A stretch of DNA of 64,000 nt from Arcticimaribacter sp002477625. GTDB lineage: Bacteria; Bacteroidota; Bacteroidia; Flavobacteriales; Flavobacteriaceae. Positions 42,147 to 51,085 of the stretch are shown here, piece by piece. The notes under the pieces were generated by a model. It searched no databases. It was given only the letters and a program-made list of their open reading frames with translations, and had not been told where the DNA came from. The translations under genes were made by a program, and so were the position numbers. The first letter of the stretch is position 1. Each line of letters opens with the position of its first letter. The stretch covers positions 620,001-684,000 of the forward strand of contig OX044358.1 of NCBI GenBank assembly GCA_943846665.1. The letters run 5' to 3'.

Positions 42147-42519
42147 TGGATTCAATTATTTGAAGACCTTGAAAATTGACTGCATAGGGGTCTTTAGAGG
42201 TTAATGGTAATTCATAATTGTCAGCATGTGCCAAGCCAACTCCCGCATAATAGGTTTTGGCTTCAAATTTTTCTGCGTGGGATCGGACAGTTTCCATCAA
42301 TGCCTTATCATAGGTCAAAGGATTGTCTGGATAAGAAATAGCACGTACGATTACAAAATGTAATTTCTTGTCTTTTAAACAGACGAATTGAGGGTCTTTT
42401 TGCAGTTCAGAATTAACCGTCATGAATTCAAAACCGTCTTCTTCCATACGCTTTCCTACTACCTCCATTGCGAGGTTATGAAGCTCTTGTTTTTCTAGTT
42501 CTTTCATGGGTAAACTCAT
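42139..42519 (-). CDS. conserved small protein next to nqrF
   Basis: A 126-residue soluble protein without recognised motif (HNLAMEVVGKRMEEDG, FVCLKDKKLHFVIVRAISYP, YYAGVGLAHADNYELPL). It lies 60 bp after nqrF, behind a terminator, and overlaps the apbE start by 8 bp. Databases often label such proteins as an NqrF-like subunit, but it shows no ferredoxin or FAD/NADH domain; the label comes from position. A role around Na+-NQR or flavin transfer is possible. I do not recognise a fold. Confidence 0.65.
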   Translation of the reverse strand: MSLPMKELEKQELHNLAMEVVGKRMEEDGFEFMTVNSELQKDPQFVCLKDKKLHFVIVRAISYPDNPLTYDKALMETVRSHAEKFEAKTYYAGVGLAHADNYELPLTSKDPYAVNFQGLQIIESNA

Positions 42520-42534
42520 TTTTATATAGTCTTA

Positions 42535-42568
42535 AAACAAAAAAGGAGGCTCAATCGAGCCTCCTTTT
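42535..42568 (-). terminator. terminator of the nqr operon
   Basis: A 12 bp stem AAAAGGAGGCTC / GAGCCTCCTTTT with a 4 nt loop lies 11 bp past the nqrF stop, followed on the minus strand by TTTTTTG. It ends the nqrABCDEF transcript at least in part; apbE and its neighbour would then need read-through or their own promoter. Confidence 0.85.
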
Positions 42569-42578
42569 AATTTTAATA

Positions 42579-43874
42579 TTATCCTCCAAAATCATCGAAA
42601 CGAACATTTTCTGGGGGTATACCGTAATCATCAGCCATACGTTCTACAGCCTGATTCATCAAGGGTGGTCCACAGAAGTACACTTCAATATCCTCTGGTG
42701 TTTCGTGTTTTGATAAATAATTATCAATTACTACTTGATGCACAAAACCTTTGAATCCATCGCCTTCTCCATCCAGTCCATCTTTAACAGTCCAGTTATC
42801 TTCTTCAGAAGGTTCGGATAAGGCTACATAAAATTTAAAATTAGGGAAATCACGTTCTAATGCACGGAAATGCTCTAGGTAAAATAATTCTCTTTTAGAA
42901 CGTCCTCCATACCAAAACGTAACCGTACGCCCTGTTTTTAGAGTTCTAAATAATTCGTATAAATGTGAACGCATCGGAGCCATACCAGCACCCCCACCAA
43001 CATAAAGCATTTCTGATTCAGAAGGGTTGATGAAAAACTCTCCGAAAGGTCCAGAGATTGTAACTTTATCTCCTGGTTTTTGAGCAAAAATATAAGAGGA
43101 AGCTATTCCAGGGTTTACATCCATCCATCCGTTCTTAGCGCGATCCCATGGTGGGGATGCAATACGAACGTTCAGCATCACTTCTCTTCCCTCTGCAGGG
43201 AAAGATGCCATTGAGTAAGCACGCTCAACGGGCTCAGGATTTTTCATATTCAACGACCACAGGTTGAAATTATCCCATTCCATTTTAAACTTATCGGGTT
43301 CTCCAGGGTGTTCTTCTGGATGCGCACTAATATCAATATCAGAATAGTTCACTTCACATTCCGGTATTTCAATTTGAATATACCCCCCTGCCTTGTAATC
43401 CATTTCTTCTGGAATCTCAACAACAAATTCTTTAATAAAAGAAGCAACGTTCCAGTTACGGACTACAGTAGCTTCCCATTTTTTAATCCCAAACACCTCT
43501 TCAGGCACTTGTATCACCATGTTTTCTTTAACTTTTACCTGACATCCTAAACGCCATCCGTCTGCAATTTCCTTACGAGAAAAGTGAGGTTTTTCAGTTG
43601 GAAGAATCTCTCCTCCTCCTTCTGTTATTTGACATTTACATTGAATACAAGTACCTCCACCTCCACAAGCAGAAGGAAGGAATATTTTGTTGTTTCCAAG
43701 GGTAGTTAATAAGGTGCTTCCTGAAGAAACTTCAATATTGTTTTGGCCGTTAATCATTAGGGCTACTGGCCCAGAAGGCATTAATTTGGCTTTAGCCCCC
43801 AACAACATCCCCACCAACATAAAAATGATCAGTAAGAAAACAACAACACTCGCTAAAATAATAGAATAATCCAT
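42579..43874 (-). CDS. nqrF: Na+-translocating NADH-quinone reductase subunit F
   Basis: A 431-residue subunit that takes electrons from NADH. An N-terminal membrane helix (IILASVVVFLLIIFMLVGML) precedes a 2Fe-2S ferredoxin domain with the Cys set in LPSACGGGGTCIQCKCQI (three) and LGCQVKV (fourth), then an FAD domain (YSMASFP) and an NADH domain (GGGAGMAPMRSHL, YFCGPPLMNQ). It is the last gene of the operon, followed by a strong terminator. Confidence 0.96.
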   Translation of the reverse strand: MDYSIILASVVVFLLIIFMLVGMLLGAKAKLMPSGPVALMINGQNNIEVSSGSTLLTTLGNNKIFLPSACGGGGTCIQCKCQITEGGGEILPTEKPHFSRKEIADGWRLGCQVKVKENMVIQVPEEVFGIKKWEATVVRNWNVASFIKEFVVEIPEEMDYKAGGYIQIEIPECEVNYSDIDISAHPEEHPGEPDKFKMEWDNFNLWSLNMKNPEPVERAYSMASFPAEGREVMLNVRIASPPWDRAKNGWMDVNPGIASSYIFAQKPGDKVTISGPFGEFFINPSESEMLYVGGGAGMAPMRSHLYELFRTLKTGRTVTFWYGGRSKRELFYLEHFRALERDFPNFKFYVALSEPSEEDNWTVKDGLDGEGDGFKGFVHQVVIDNYLSKHETPEDIEVYFCGPPLMNQAVERMADDYGIPPENVRFDDFGG

Positions 43875-43883
43875 ACGTAGAAA

Positions 43884-44501
43884 TTATAATTTAATACCCA
43901 TAAAACTCATAAACCCAATTGCCATCAATCCTGTGATGATAAACGTTATCCCTAATCCTTTAAGAGGAGCTGGCACGTTGGAATAGGTTATTTTTTCTCG
44001 GATAGCTGCAATCGCAATGATCGCTAAAAACCATCCAATCCCTGAACCTAATCCGTATACACCCGATTCTAGTACACCGCCAAAATCTTTTTGTTGCATA
44101 AAAAGCGACCCCCCTAAGATGGCACAGTTTACTGCGATCAAGGGTAAAAAGATTCCCAATGCACCGTAAAGTGCTGGAGCAAATTTCTCTACAATCATCT
44201 CAACCAATTGTACCATCGAAGCAATAACTGCGATGAACATGATGAAACTCAAAAAACTTAAATCGATTGCTGCATAATCTGTACCCAACCATGCTAGGGC
44301 ACCAGGTTTAAGTAAATAGGTGTCCAACAAAAAGTTGATTGGAACCGTGATTGCAAGAACGAAAATAACAGCAAAACCTAAACCAACAGCTGTTTTCACT
44401 GTTTTTGATACCGCTAAATAGGAACACATTCCTAAGAAGTAGGCGAAAATCATATTTTCAATGAAAATACTTTTTACAAATAAATTAATGTATGCTTCCA
44501 T
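43884..44501 (-). CDS. nqrE: Na+-translocating NADH-quinone reductase subunit E
   Basis: A 205-residue subunit with six membrane spans. It shares the NqrD/NqrE fold and half of the iron site held between them; NMIFAYFLGMCSYLAVSKTVKTAVGLG and NCAILGGSLFM contain the conserved Cys residues. It lies between nqrD and nqrF with short gaps. Confidence 0.95.
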   Translation of the reverse strand: MEAYINLFVKSIFIENMIFAYFLGMCSYLAVSKTVKTAVGLGFAVIFVLAITVPINFLLDTYLLKPGALAWLGTDYAAIDLSFLSFIMFIAVIASMVQLVEMIVEKFAPALYGALGIFLPLIAVNCAILGGSLFMQQKDFGGVLESGVYGLGSGIGWFLAIIAIAAIREKITYSNVPAPLKGLGITFIITGLMAIGFMSFMGIKL

Positions 44502-44504
44502 AGC

Positions 44505-45197
44505 TTAGTTTTTTTCAATGAGTTTACGGTTTCTAGAACGTTGAACCCAGATAAAGAGTCCAACAGTAATCAATGCCATTGGCGATAAGAGCATCAGTCC
44601 ATTGTTTTCATATCCCATTGCATATAAGGCATCGGGAACAACTTGGTAACCAAATAATTTTCCTGAACCTAGCAATTCTCTAAAAAAGGCAACAACGATA
44701 AGGATGAATCCATATCCAGCTGCATTTCCAACTCCATCTAAAAAGGATTTCCATGGGGTGTTTGCCAAGGCAAATGCTTCCAAACGCCCCATCACGATAC
44801 AGTTCGTTATAATCAGGCCGATAAAAATCGACAATTCTTTATATACGTCGTAAGCAAATGCTTTTAAAACTTGATCTACCAAAACTACCATTGCAGCTAC
44901 AACTACGAGTTGTACAATGATTCGAATACGGTTGGGAATCAAATTACGCAATAAGGAAATAATCACGTTCGAAGCTGCCATAACAACCAAAACGGAAATA
45001 CTCATTACGATGGCTGGCTTTAACTGAACAGTGATTGCTAAGGCAGAACAAATCCCCAAAACCTGAACGGTTATTGGGTTGTTGTCGTCCATAGGATCGG
45101 AGAGCAAGGCTCTATTTTTTTTCGAAAACAAGGCCTCTTTGTCTTTATTGACAAAGAACAAGCTTGGTTTTTGTAGCGGGGTGTTTTTTTGCTTCAT
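44505..45197 (-). CDS. nqrD: Na+-translocating NADH-quinone reductase subunit D
   Basis: About 230 residues, six spans, with DDNNPITVQVLGICSALAITVQL and ITNCIVMGRLEAFAL, the Cys residues of the NqrD/E iron centre. The N-terminus has an extra hydrophilic segment before KNRALLSDPMD compared with usual members of about 210 residues. The ATG at 45195-45197 is the likely start; it lies 4 bp after the nqrC stop and an upstream frame would overlap nqrC. Confidence 0.93.
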   Translation of the reverse strand: MKQKNTPLQKPSLFFVNKDKEALFSKKNRALLSDPMDDNNPITVQVLGICSALAITVQLKPAIVMSISVLVVMAASNVIISLLRNLIPNRIRIIVQLVVVAAMVVLVDQVLKAFAYDVYKELSIFIGLIITNCIVMGRLEAFALANTPWKSFLDGVGNAAGYGFILIVVAFFRELLGSGKLFGYQVVPDALYAMGYENNGLMLLSPMALITVGLFIWVQRSRNRKLIEKN

Positions 45198-45201
45198 GAT
45201 C

Positions 45202-45996
45202 TTAATTTTGGTAAGCAATGGTTTGGGCTTCCTCCGATGGTATCTCTTCTGTAGAAGTTTCTTCCTTAATTTCTTCTACTGGCTTCGAAATCGCACGTTT
45301 GAAGTAAGGGGTATAATGTGCCAAGCGTTCAGAAATCATATCGGTTACACCATCACCTGTGATGGTAGCACCAGAGATTGCATCTACTTCGTGGTCATCT
45401 TTGTCGTTTCCTAAAGGATCATTATTCGTTTTAGAAACAGCAATCCCAACAAGCGTTCCGTTGGCATCGGTTATTTTTTCACCTACAAAGCGGTCTTGAA
45501 ACCACTGTTGCGTAATTTCAGCTCCTAAACCAGCAGTTTCTCCTTTGTGATCAAATACGGCTCCTTTGATGGTTCTCATATCGCTTTCAAGAGCGATATA
45601 CCCCCAAATTGCATCCCACAGACCAGCTCCACGTAAGGGAACGATATAAAAAGTTTCGTCTTTAACTTCCGCTACATATAACGGAAAGCGTTGTTGTTCA
45701 ACCGGTTTTTTAACCTCAGTACCCAGTTGAATTTTAAACGCATTCACCTCATCATCGGATACACCTTCAAGAGTAAGTGCCAATTGCTGTGTTACGTATT
45801 CGTTGTACAATTTTTCTGCGCCATCCCGATCAGTTTGGATTCCAATTGTGGACAGGATATTTTGCATTTGTTCTTTACGAACATTTTCGTCTTGCTTACT
45901 TTTGAGTGAGGTCGCAGTAAAAGCCAAAGAAGAGGCAACTACAAAAACCATTATCGCTGCAAAAAGAAAGGTATAAGAATTACTATCTCTATTCAT
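45202..45996 (-). CDS. nqrC: Na+-translocating NADH-quinone reductase subunit C
   Basis: About 264 residues: one N-terminal span (YTFLFAAIMVFVVASSLAF) and a periplasmic FMN-binding domain. The flavinylation motif is DAISGATITGDGV, where the Thr of SGAT receives FMN from ApbE. A Glu/Thr-rich tail (about 25 residues) ends the protein. The start at MNRDSNS is chosen because it directly precedes the span. Confidence 0.94.
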   Translation of the reverse strand: MNRDSNSYTFLFAAIMVFVVASSLAFTATSLKSKQDENVRKEQMQNILSTIGIQTDRDGAEKLYNEYVTQQLALTLEGVSDDEVNAFKIQLGTEVKKPVEQQRFPLYVAEVKDETFYIVPLRGAGLWDAIWGYIALESDMRTIKGAVFDHKGETAGLGAEITQQWFQDRFVGEKITDANGTLVGIAVSKTNNDPLGNDKDDHEVDAISGATITGDGVTDMISERLAHYTPYFKRAISKPVEEIKEETSTEEIPSEEAQTIAYQN

Positions 45997-45998
45997 AA

Positions 45999-47156
45999 TT
46001 AAGCTGTTTTTAATTGAGTTGATGCCCAACGTTTTTTACGTTTAGAAATATTGGCTTCAACTACATAGTGATCAATTGTTGGAGCAAATACGTTCATTAA
46101 AAGAATTGCTAGCATTACACCTTCTGGATATGCTGGGTTGAATACGCGAATCAGAATACAGAAGATACCGACCAGAATTCCGTAAATCCATTTTCCTTTA
46201 TTGGTTTGTGCGGCAGACACTGGATCGGTTGCCATAAAGACAATACCGAAAGCAAAACCTCCAACTACTAAGTGGTTCATCCAAGAAAAACTCATGAGTG
46301 CATTTGCACCCCAAAGGTTAAACAAGAAGCCCATTACTGCAGCTCCTACGATTCCTCCAACAATAATACGCCAGCTACCAACGCCCGTATAAATCAAGAT
46401 GAGTGCACCTACAGCAATCCACAGAGCGGATGTTTCGGCTATCGAACCCGGTATAGATCCTTGGAACATTTCGAGCATTGAATAACTTACGTCATTCCCC
46501 GCTGCAAGTGATCCTAAAATTGTTTCTCCAGAAATAGCATCTACATTCGATGCTTCTGAAACCCATACTTTGTTTCCTGACATATAGGTTGGATAGGCAA
46601 AAAAGGCAAAGGCACGTGCGGTAAGTGCTGGATTTAAAATATTCATTCCAGTTCCACCAAAAGCTTCCTTGGCAATCAATACTGCAAAGGCAGTAGAAAT
46701 TCCAACCATCCATAAAGGAATATCTACCGGCATGATCATAGGAATTAAAAGTCCGGTGACTAGGTATCCCTCGTTTACTTCATGGCCTCTGTAGATTGCG
46801 AAAATAAATTCAATGGTTAATCCTACCACATAAGACACAATAATCATGGGAACAATTTTCCAAGAACCGTGAATGAAGGCGTCCAAGAATGTGAAGGCTT
46901 CTCCTGTTTGGATAAAATATTGATATCCTGTGTTGTATATCCCATAAATCAAAGCTGGTAGCAGTGCAATGATTACAGTCACCATCGTTCGCTTTAAATC
47001 GACAGCATCACGGATGTGAGCTCCTTTGTGGGTGGTGTGATTTGGTACAAATAAAAAGGTGTCAAATGCGTTAACCGCCGGAGCAAATTTTTCCCACTTT
47101 TCGCCTCTAGCAAAAGGCTTTTTTATTTTGTCAATTTTGTTTCTTAAAAAACTCAT
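45999..47156 (-). CDS. nqrB: Na+-translocating NADH-quinone reductase subunit B
   Basis: A 385-residue subunit with about ten spans, the core of the Na+ channel. GEAFGGTGMNILNPALTARAF and DPVSAAQTNKGKW are conserved. The expected FMN site reads VDAISGETILG, with Glu where the usual motif has Ala (SGAT); the Thr that would carry FMN is kept. Lies directly between nqrA and nqrC. Confidence 0.94.
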   Translation of the reverse strand: MSFLRNKIDKIKKPFARGEKWEKFAPAVNAFDTFLFVPNHTTHKGAHIRDAVDLKRTMVTVIIALLPALIYGIYNTGYQYFIQTGEAFTFLDAFIHGSWKIVPMIIVSYVVGLTIEFIFAIYRGHEVNEGYLVTGLLIPMIMPVDIPLWMVGISTAFAVLIAKEAFGGTGMNILNPALTARAFAFFAYPTYMSGNKVWVSEASNVDAISGETILGSLAAGNDVSYSMLEMFQGSIPGSIAETSALWIAVGALILIYTGVGSWRIIVGGIVGAAVMGFLFNLWGANALMSFSWMNHLVVGGFAFGIVFMATDPVSAAQTNKGKWIYGILVGIFCILIRVFNPAYPEGVMLAILLMNVFAPTIDHYVVEANISKRKKRWASTQLKTA

Positions 47157-47167
47157 ATGTTTTGTTT

Positions 47168-48523
47168 TTATCCCACTTCTTTAATTATTAACTCAATTCC
47201 CTTCTTGATGATATCTTGTGCTTCAATTTTTGAAGTAGAAGCATAGTCTACCAAACCGAAGTCTTCAGGAACTACTTCATAAATACCCAGTGCTTCCATG
47301 CGTTCTATATCTTCAACCAAACAAGCTTTAATCAACTGCATGGGGAAAATATTCATAGGAAATACTTTTTCCATTTCACCCGTTACAACGAGTGCACGTT
47401 CTTCTCCGTTGAGGTTGGTTGTAACTTTAGATTTCTTAGATCCAAACAACCAAGAGAATGACGTTCTAGAAATACTCGGCACATGGTTGTCTACAAAAGG
47501 TAGCCATCCAAACATTCTGAAGTGATTTCCTTCTGGAATAACAGAAACTACATTGTTATAAAAACCAACATAACCTTCTTCCGAAGAAGTTGAACCACTC
47601 AATACATCCCCGTTAATAATGCGAACTTCTTCTTTCTCACTTACTAATGAAGCGTCAAGATAAGGCTTTAAGGCAGCCCCTATAGTTGCTTTGTAGTACT
47701 GTGGTTTGCCAACTGAGGAACCGACAACTGCAAGCGTACGCTGTGCAGAAAATTGACCTGTTGAAAAAAGCAATCCAATATTTACCACATCTTCTGGGTT
47801 GATTACCCATACTTTTTCGCCGTAATTGATTGGATCAATTTTGTGAATCTGAACGCCAACATTCCCTGAGGGGTGCGGGCCAGAAACACCAATTATATTA
47901 GCTTCTTTTACAGTTTCAAAAAAACCTTTGAAGGATTCGTCGACGGTAAGGTTTACATCACCAGTTGTCAGTTTGTTTAATATGGAGATTCCTCTTTGAA
48001 AATCTTCTTTATTGTTTTTCAACAAAAAATTGTAGTCTACATCTAAGGGGGCAGTCGCATAAGTCGAAATGAAAATAGATTTTGGACTATCTTCAGGTTG
48101 TGCTACCGTATTGTAGGGACGTTGTTTGATGAACGGCCAGCTCCCACTTTTTAATATAATTTCTTTGATTGCCTCAGCATCGAGCGACTCAACATCAGAA
48201 AACTCATGAGTTACCGATTCGTTTAATCCATCAGAAGTAACAACTACCTGAAGAATTTTACGCTTTGCACCACGAACAATTGCAGTCACTTCTCCAGAAA
48301 CAGGAGAAACAAAATGAATTCGGGGGTTGTGTTTTGAGAAAAATAGAGGCGATCCTTTTTTAACAGAATCTCCTTCTTTAACGATCAACTTCGGTGTGAT
48401 GTTGAAAAAATCATCGGGGTTTAGAGCAAAAGTCTTTGAAACAGGTATATCAACCAGAATCTTATTTGCTTCACCCTCGAGGTTTAGGTTTGATCCTCTA
48501 CGGATATGGATGTCTTTGGACAT
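47168..48523 (-). CDS. nqrA: Na+-translocating NADH-quinone reductase subunit A
   Basis: A 451-residue peripheral subunit of normal length. The N-terminal barrel-sandwich domain is marked by IRRGSNLNLEGEANKI and IHFVSPVSGEVTAIVRGAKRKILQVVV; GPHPSGNVGVQIHKIDPI and FSWLFGSKKSKVTTNLNGEERALVVTGEMEKVFPMNIFP-type sequence follow. It opens the nqrABCDEF operon behind the -7 element at 48554-48561. Confidence 0.95.
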   Translation of the reverse strand: MSKDIHIRRGSNLNLEGEANKILVDIPVSKTFALNPDDFFNITPKLIVKEGDSVKKGSPLFFSKHNPRIHFVSPVSGEVTAIVRGAKRKILQVVVTSDGLNESVTHEFSDVESLDAEAIKEIILKSGSWPFIKQRPYNTVAQPEDSPKSIFISTYATAPLDVDYNFLLKNNKEDFQRGISILNKLTTGDVNLTVDESFKGFFETVKEANIIGVSGPHPSGNVGVQIHKIDPINYGEKVWVINPEDVVNIGLLFSTGQFSAQRTLAVVGSSVGKPQYYKATIGAALKPYLDASLVSEKEEVRIINGDVLSGSTSSEEGYVGFYNNVVSVIPEGNHFRMFGWLPFVDNHVPSISRTSFSWLFGSKKSKVTTNLNGEERALVVTGEMEKVFPMNIFPMQLIKACLVEDIERMEALGIYEVVPEDFGLVDYASTSKIEAQDIIKKGIELIIKEVG

Positions 48524-48553
48524 GAATTGAATTATTAAATTCTAAAAATCATG

Positions 48554-48561
48554 CAAATTTA
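48554..48561 (-). promoter_or_regulatory. -7 element of the nqr operon promoter
   Basis: TAAATTTG matches TAnnTTTG on the minus strand, 30 bp before nqrA. No TTG lies at -33; that region instead holds a dyad TTAAAACC-N13-GGTTTTAA (48566-48594), which suggests an activator or repressor site. Confidence 0.55.
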
Positions 48562-48686
48562 CTAATTAAAACCCTCTACTAAAAGTGGTTTTAAAAGTAA
48601 TTTATTTTATTTATACTCATTCTAAACAACTTGTTTAACCTCCAAGGAAATTTCCTGTTAAAATAATGGAATCAATCCAGATGTTG

Positions 48687-48694
48687 TATCTTTG
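48687..48694 (+). promoter_or_regulatory. -7 element of the Plug gene promoter
   Basis: TATCTTTG matches TAnnTTTG and ends 4 bp before the ATG at 48699, so the transcript would have almost no leader. It rules out the in-frame ATG at 48666. Confidence 0.5.
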
Positions 48695-48698
48695 TGAC

Positions 48699-49952
48699 AT
48701 GGAAGCCTTAAGGACATTTTTACCCCTTTTTTTAGTACTATGCATAGACTTTTCAGGCTATTGCCAAGGGTTAAACGAAATCACAAACGCTCCATTTCTT
48801 AAAAGTATTTCCTTCAAGGCAGGAGAAGGAAATCATCAGTTTCCTTTGGTTCAGAAAGAGGAGTCTTTTGTGCTCCAATTTGATGACCTATTGGCACATG
48901 AAAACGATTATTATTACCGTATAGAATATTGTAATCACGACTGGACGCCTTCCAACTTATTTAAAAATGAGTTCTTAGAAGGTTTTGACAACCAACGCAT
49001 TTCAAACTACCGCAGCTCTTACGGAACTTTACAACGCTATACCCACTATAAATTAACACTTCCCAACGAAAACACTCAATTCAAACTGTCTGGGAATTAT
49101 ATGATTTCGGTTTTCGACAGTTCCGATGAGTTGATGTTTAGCCGCAAGTTTTTGATTCATGAGAATTTGGCTTCAATCGAAGGAGCTGTTTACCGAAGCA
49201 GAGAACTTGCACAATACTCGACCCATCAAACAGTACAATTTTCTATAAACCCCCTTGGCTTTAACATTCGAAATCCAAATAGTGACTTGAATATTGTACT
49301 GCTACAAAACGAACAATGGGATGCAATCAAAACGATTTCAAAGCCCCAGTATGTTATTGGTCAAGAATTACATTACCGCTATGATCTTCCCTTGCAATTT
49401 GAGGGTGGTAATGAATTTTTCTATTTTGATACTAAAGACAATAGGGTCGTAAATCCGAGCATCAGCCATGTGGAGCAAGAAGATGTTTACCAAACCTATT
49501 TGTTTACGGACCCCGAACGAAAAAATCATCCCTACACCTTCAATCCGGATATCAACGGTGACTTTCTAATCAATACAGTAGCGGGACAAGACCCCGCAAT
49601 TGAGGCAGATTATACACAGGTGTATTTTAGCTTAGCCAAACAATACACCCTAAAGGAAGAAGAGATTTACCTCTACGGCAAGTTTTCAAATTACGAGTTG
49701 AAAGACCAGTATAGATTAACGTACAATCCGAGTTATGAAGTATATGAAGGAACCTTATTATTGAAACAAGGTTTTTACAATTATAAGTACATCTGGAAGT
49801 CAGCAGAAGGTTTGAATAAAAACCTCATCAGTGGTTCCCATGCAGCTACTGAAAATCAATACATCATTTTAGCATACACCAGACTCATCGGAAGCCAACA
49901 CGATGCCTTGATTGCTACAAAGACACTTTCATCCTTTGAAATAGAAAATTAA
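48699..49952 (+). CDS. type IX secretion system Plug protein (DUF5103)
   Basis: About 417 residues with a signal peptide (TFLPLFLVLCIDFSGYCQG). The DUF5103/T9SS plug N-terminal domain shows YYYRIEYCNHDWTPSNLFKNEFLEGF and NPLGFNIRNPNSDLNIVLLQN; the second half carries YTQVYFSLAKQYTLKEEEIYLYGKF and a C-terminal FYNYKYIW strand. In Flavobacterium this protein closes the periplasmic side of the SprA translocon when no substrate passes. Together with GldA it marks a T9SS/gliding lineage. Other T9SS genes are outside the window. Confidence 0.9.
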   Translation: MEALRTFLPLFLVLCIDFSGYCQGLNEITNAPFLKSISFKAGEGNHQFPLVQKEESFVLQFDDLLAHENDYYYRIEYCNHDWTPSNLFKNEFLEGFDNQRISNYRSSYGTLQRYTHYKLTLPNENTQFKLSGNYMISVFDSSDELMFSRKFLIHENLASIEGAVYRSRELAQYSTHQTVQFSINPLGFNIRNPNSDLNIVLLQNEQWDAIKTISKPQYVIGQELHYRYDLPLQFEGGNEFFYFDTKDNRVVNPSISHVEQEDVYQTYLFTDPERKNHPYTFNPDINGDFLINTVAGQDPAIEADYTQVYFSLAKQYTLKEEEIYLYGKFSNYELKDQYRLTYNPSYEVYEGTLLLKQGFYNYKYIWKSAEGLNKNLISGSHAATENQYIILAYTRLIGSQHDALIATKTLSSFEIEN

Positions 49953-50008
49953 AGTTATTTTGTGAAATATAATTATATTGCATTTGAATCTTAAAAAATT
50001 CGGATCAA

Positions 50009-50395
50009 ATGATTCAACAAGTAACCAAAGGGATACGTATTTCAGTCGAAACACGTTATGAGGGTAGTTTTCTCAAAAACAGCACCCCAAACCATGCCTT
50101 TCGTTATTTGATTACCATAGAAAACCAAAGCAAGGATGTAGTTCAGCTCATCAGACGGCATTGGAAAATAATGGAAAGCAGCAGACCCATTCAAATCGTT
50201 AATGGACCTGGAGTTGTAGGTAAAAAGCCAATAATGAAATCAGGTCAAATGGTTCAATACGAATCGGGCTGTATTTTAAATTCTCCAACAGGAGCAATGA
50301 AAGGATTCTACACGATGATCAACCACAGTACAGCAAATGAATTTGAAGTAAAAATTCCTGTTTTTCAGTTGGACACTCCATTCTCATTAAACTAA
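50009..50395 (+). CDS. apaG: ApaG protein
   Basis: A 128-residue protein of the ApaG/fibronectin-like fold: VTKGIRISVETRYEGSF, RYLITIENQSKDVVQLIRRHWKI, VNGPGVVGKKPIMKSGQMVQYESGC, MKGFYTM. It resembles the domain of F-box proteins; mutations in other bacteria affect Co2+/Mg2+ efflux and Ap4A levels, but the biochemical activity is unsettled. A single gene between Plug and the convergent rsmG. Confidence 0.94.
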   Translation: MIQQVTKGIRISVETRYEGSFLKNSTPNHAFRYLITIENQSKDVVQLIRRHWKIMESSRPIQIVNGPGVVGKKPIMKSGQMVQYESGCILNSPTGAMKGFYTMINHSTANEFEVKIPVFQLDTPFSLN

Positions 50396-50404
50396 ATTCA
50401 TGCG

Positions 50405-51022
50405 CTACAAAGGCAAGTAAACAATTTTTTTAGTTTCAAAAAACTCTTCCTCAAAGAAATCCGATAAAGGAAATGTTTTGGCTTTAGGAAATCCTTGGAG
50501 TTCTTCTTTTAAATCTCCACCCTTGAGGTAAAGGATTCCATTGGGTAAATTATGCTTGCTCTTTTTTGCAATATTCTTTTTTATCCATGGAACAAAAGCG
50601 TCCATGCGGGTAACCGCTCGGCTTACAACAAAATCAACAGGCCGTTTAAAATCTTGTGCTCTCTGATGTCTTGCTTCTACATTGCGAAGATCAAGTGCCT
50701 GACTAATTTCTTGCACTACTTTTATTTTCTTTCCCGTACTGTCTATCAAAAAGAAATCGACCTGCGGGAAGAGTATAGCCAAGGGAATCCCCGGGAAACC
50801 ACCACCTGTACCCACATCAAGAATTTGTGTTCCAGGCGCAAATTCAATCAAACGTGCAATGCTAATGGAGTGAAGTACGTGTCTTTCATAGAGTTCATCA
50901 ATGTCTTTTCGGGATATGACATTAATTTTTTCATTCCACTCTCTGTAAAGTGACTCCAATTGTGTAAATTGCTTTTTTTTACGGAGAGAAAGATCGGGGA
51001 AATAATGTTCTACTATATTCAA
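50405..51022 (-). CDS. rsmG: 16S rRNA (guanine-527-N7)-methyltransferase
   Basis: About 205 residues starting at a TTG codon (51020-51022), giving the usual opening NIVEHYFPDLSLRKKKQFTQLESLYREWNEKINVISRKDIDELYERHVLHS. The SAM motif is ILDVGTGGGFPGIPLAILFP; ARHQRAQDF and VVSRAV follow. A longer frame would begin at TTG 51070 with a hydrophobic lead that does not fit the family. The gene product methylates G527 in 16S rRNA, whose loss gives low-level streptomycin resistance. Confidence 0.92.
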   Translation of the reverse strand: MNIVEHYFPDLSLRKKKQFTQLESLYREWNEKINVISRKDIDELYERHVLHSISIARLIEFAPGTQILDVGTGGGFPGIPLAILFPQVDFFLIDSTGKKIKVVQEISQALDLRNVEARHQRAQDFKRPVDFVVSRAVTRMDAFVPWIKKNIAKKSKHNLPNGILYLKGGDLKEELQGFPKAKTFPLSDFFEEEFFETKKIVYLPL

Positions 51023-51085
51023 AATGTAAGTTTTAGCAAAAATATAACTAGTTAAACGAATAAACCACAATTAATCTATATTAGT

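Noticed and set aside
42139..42519. Calling the small gene beside nqrF an NQR subunit F
   Set aside because: No ferredoxin Cys set and no FAD or NADH motif; the real nqrF lies at 42579-43874.
42541..42568. GGAGG in the nqr terminator stem as a ribosome binding site
   Set aside because: It is part of a 12 bp hairpin followed by a T-run, and the next ATG lies too far away and behind the terminator.
51023..51070. Longer rsmG start with a hydrophobic N-terminus
   Set aside because: It begins with TTG and gives an unrelated hydrophobic lead; the family begins near NIVEHYFPDLS.
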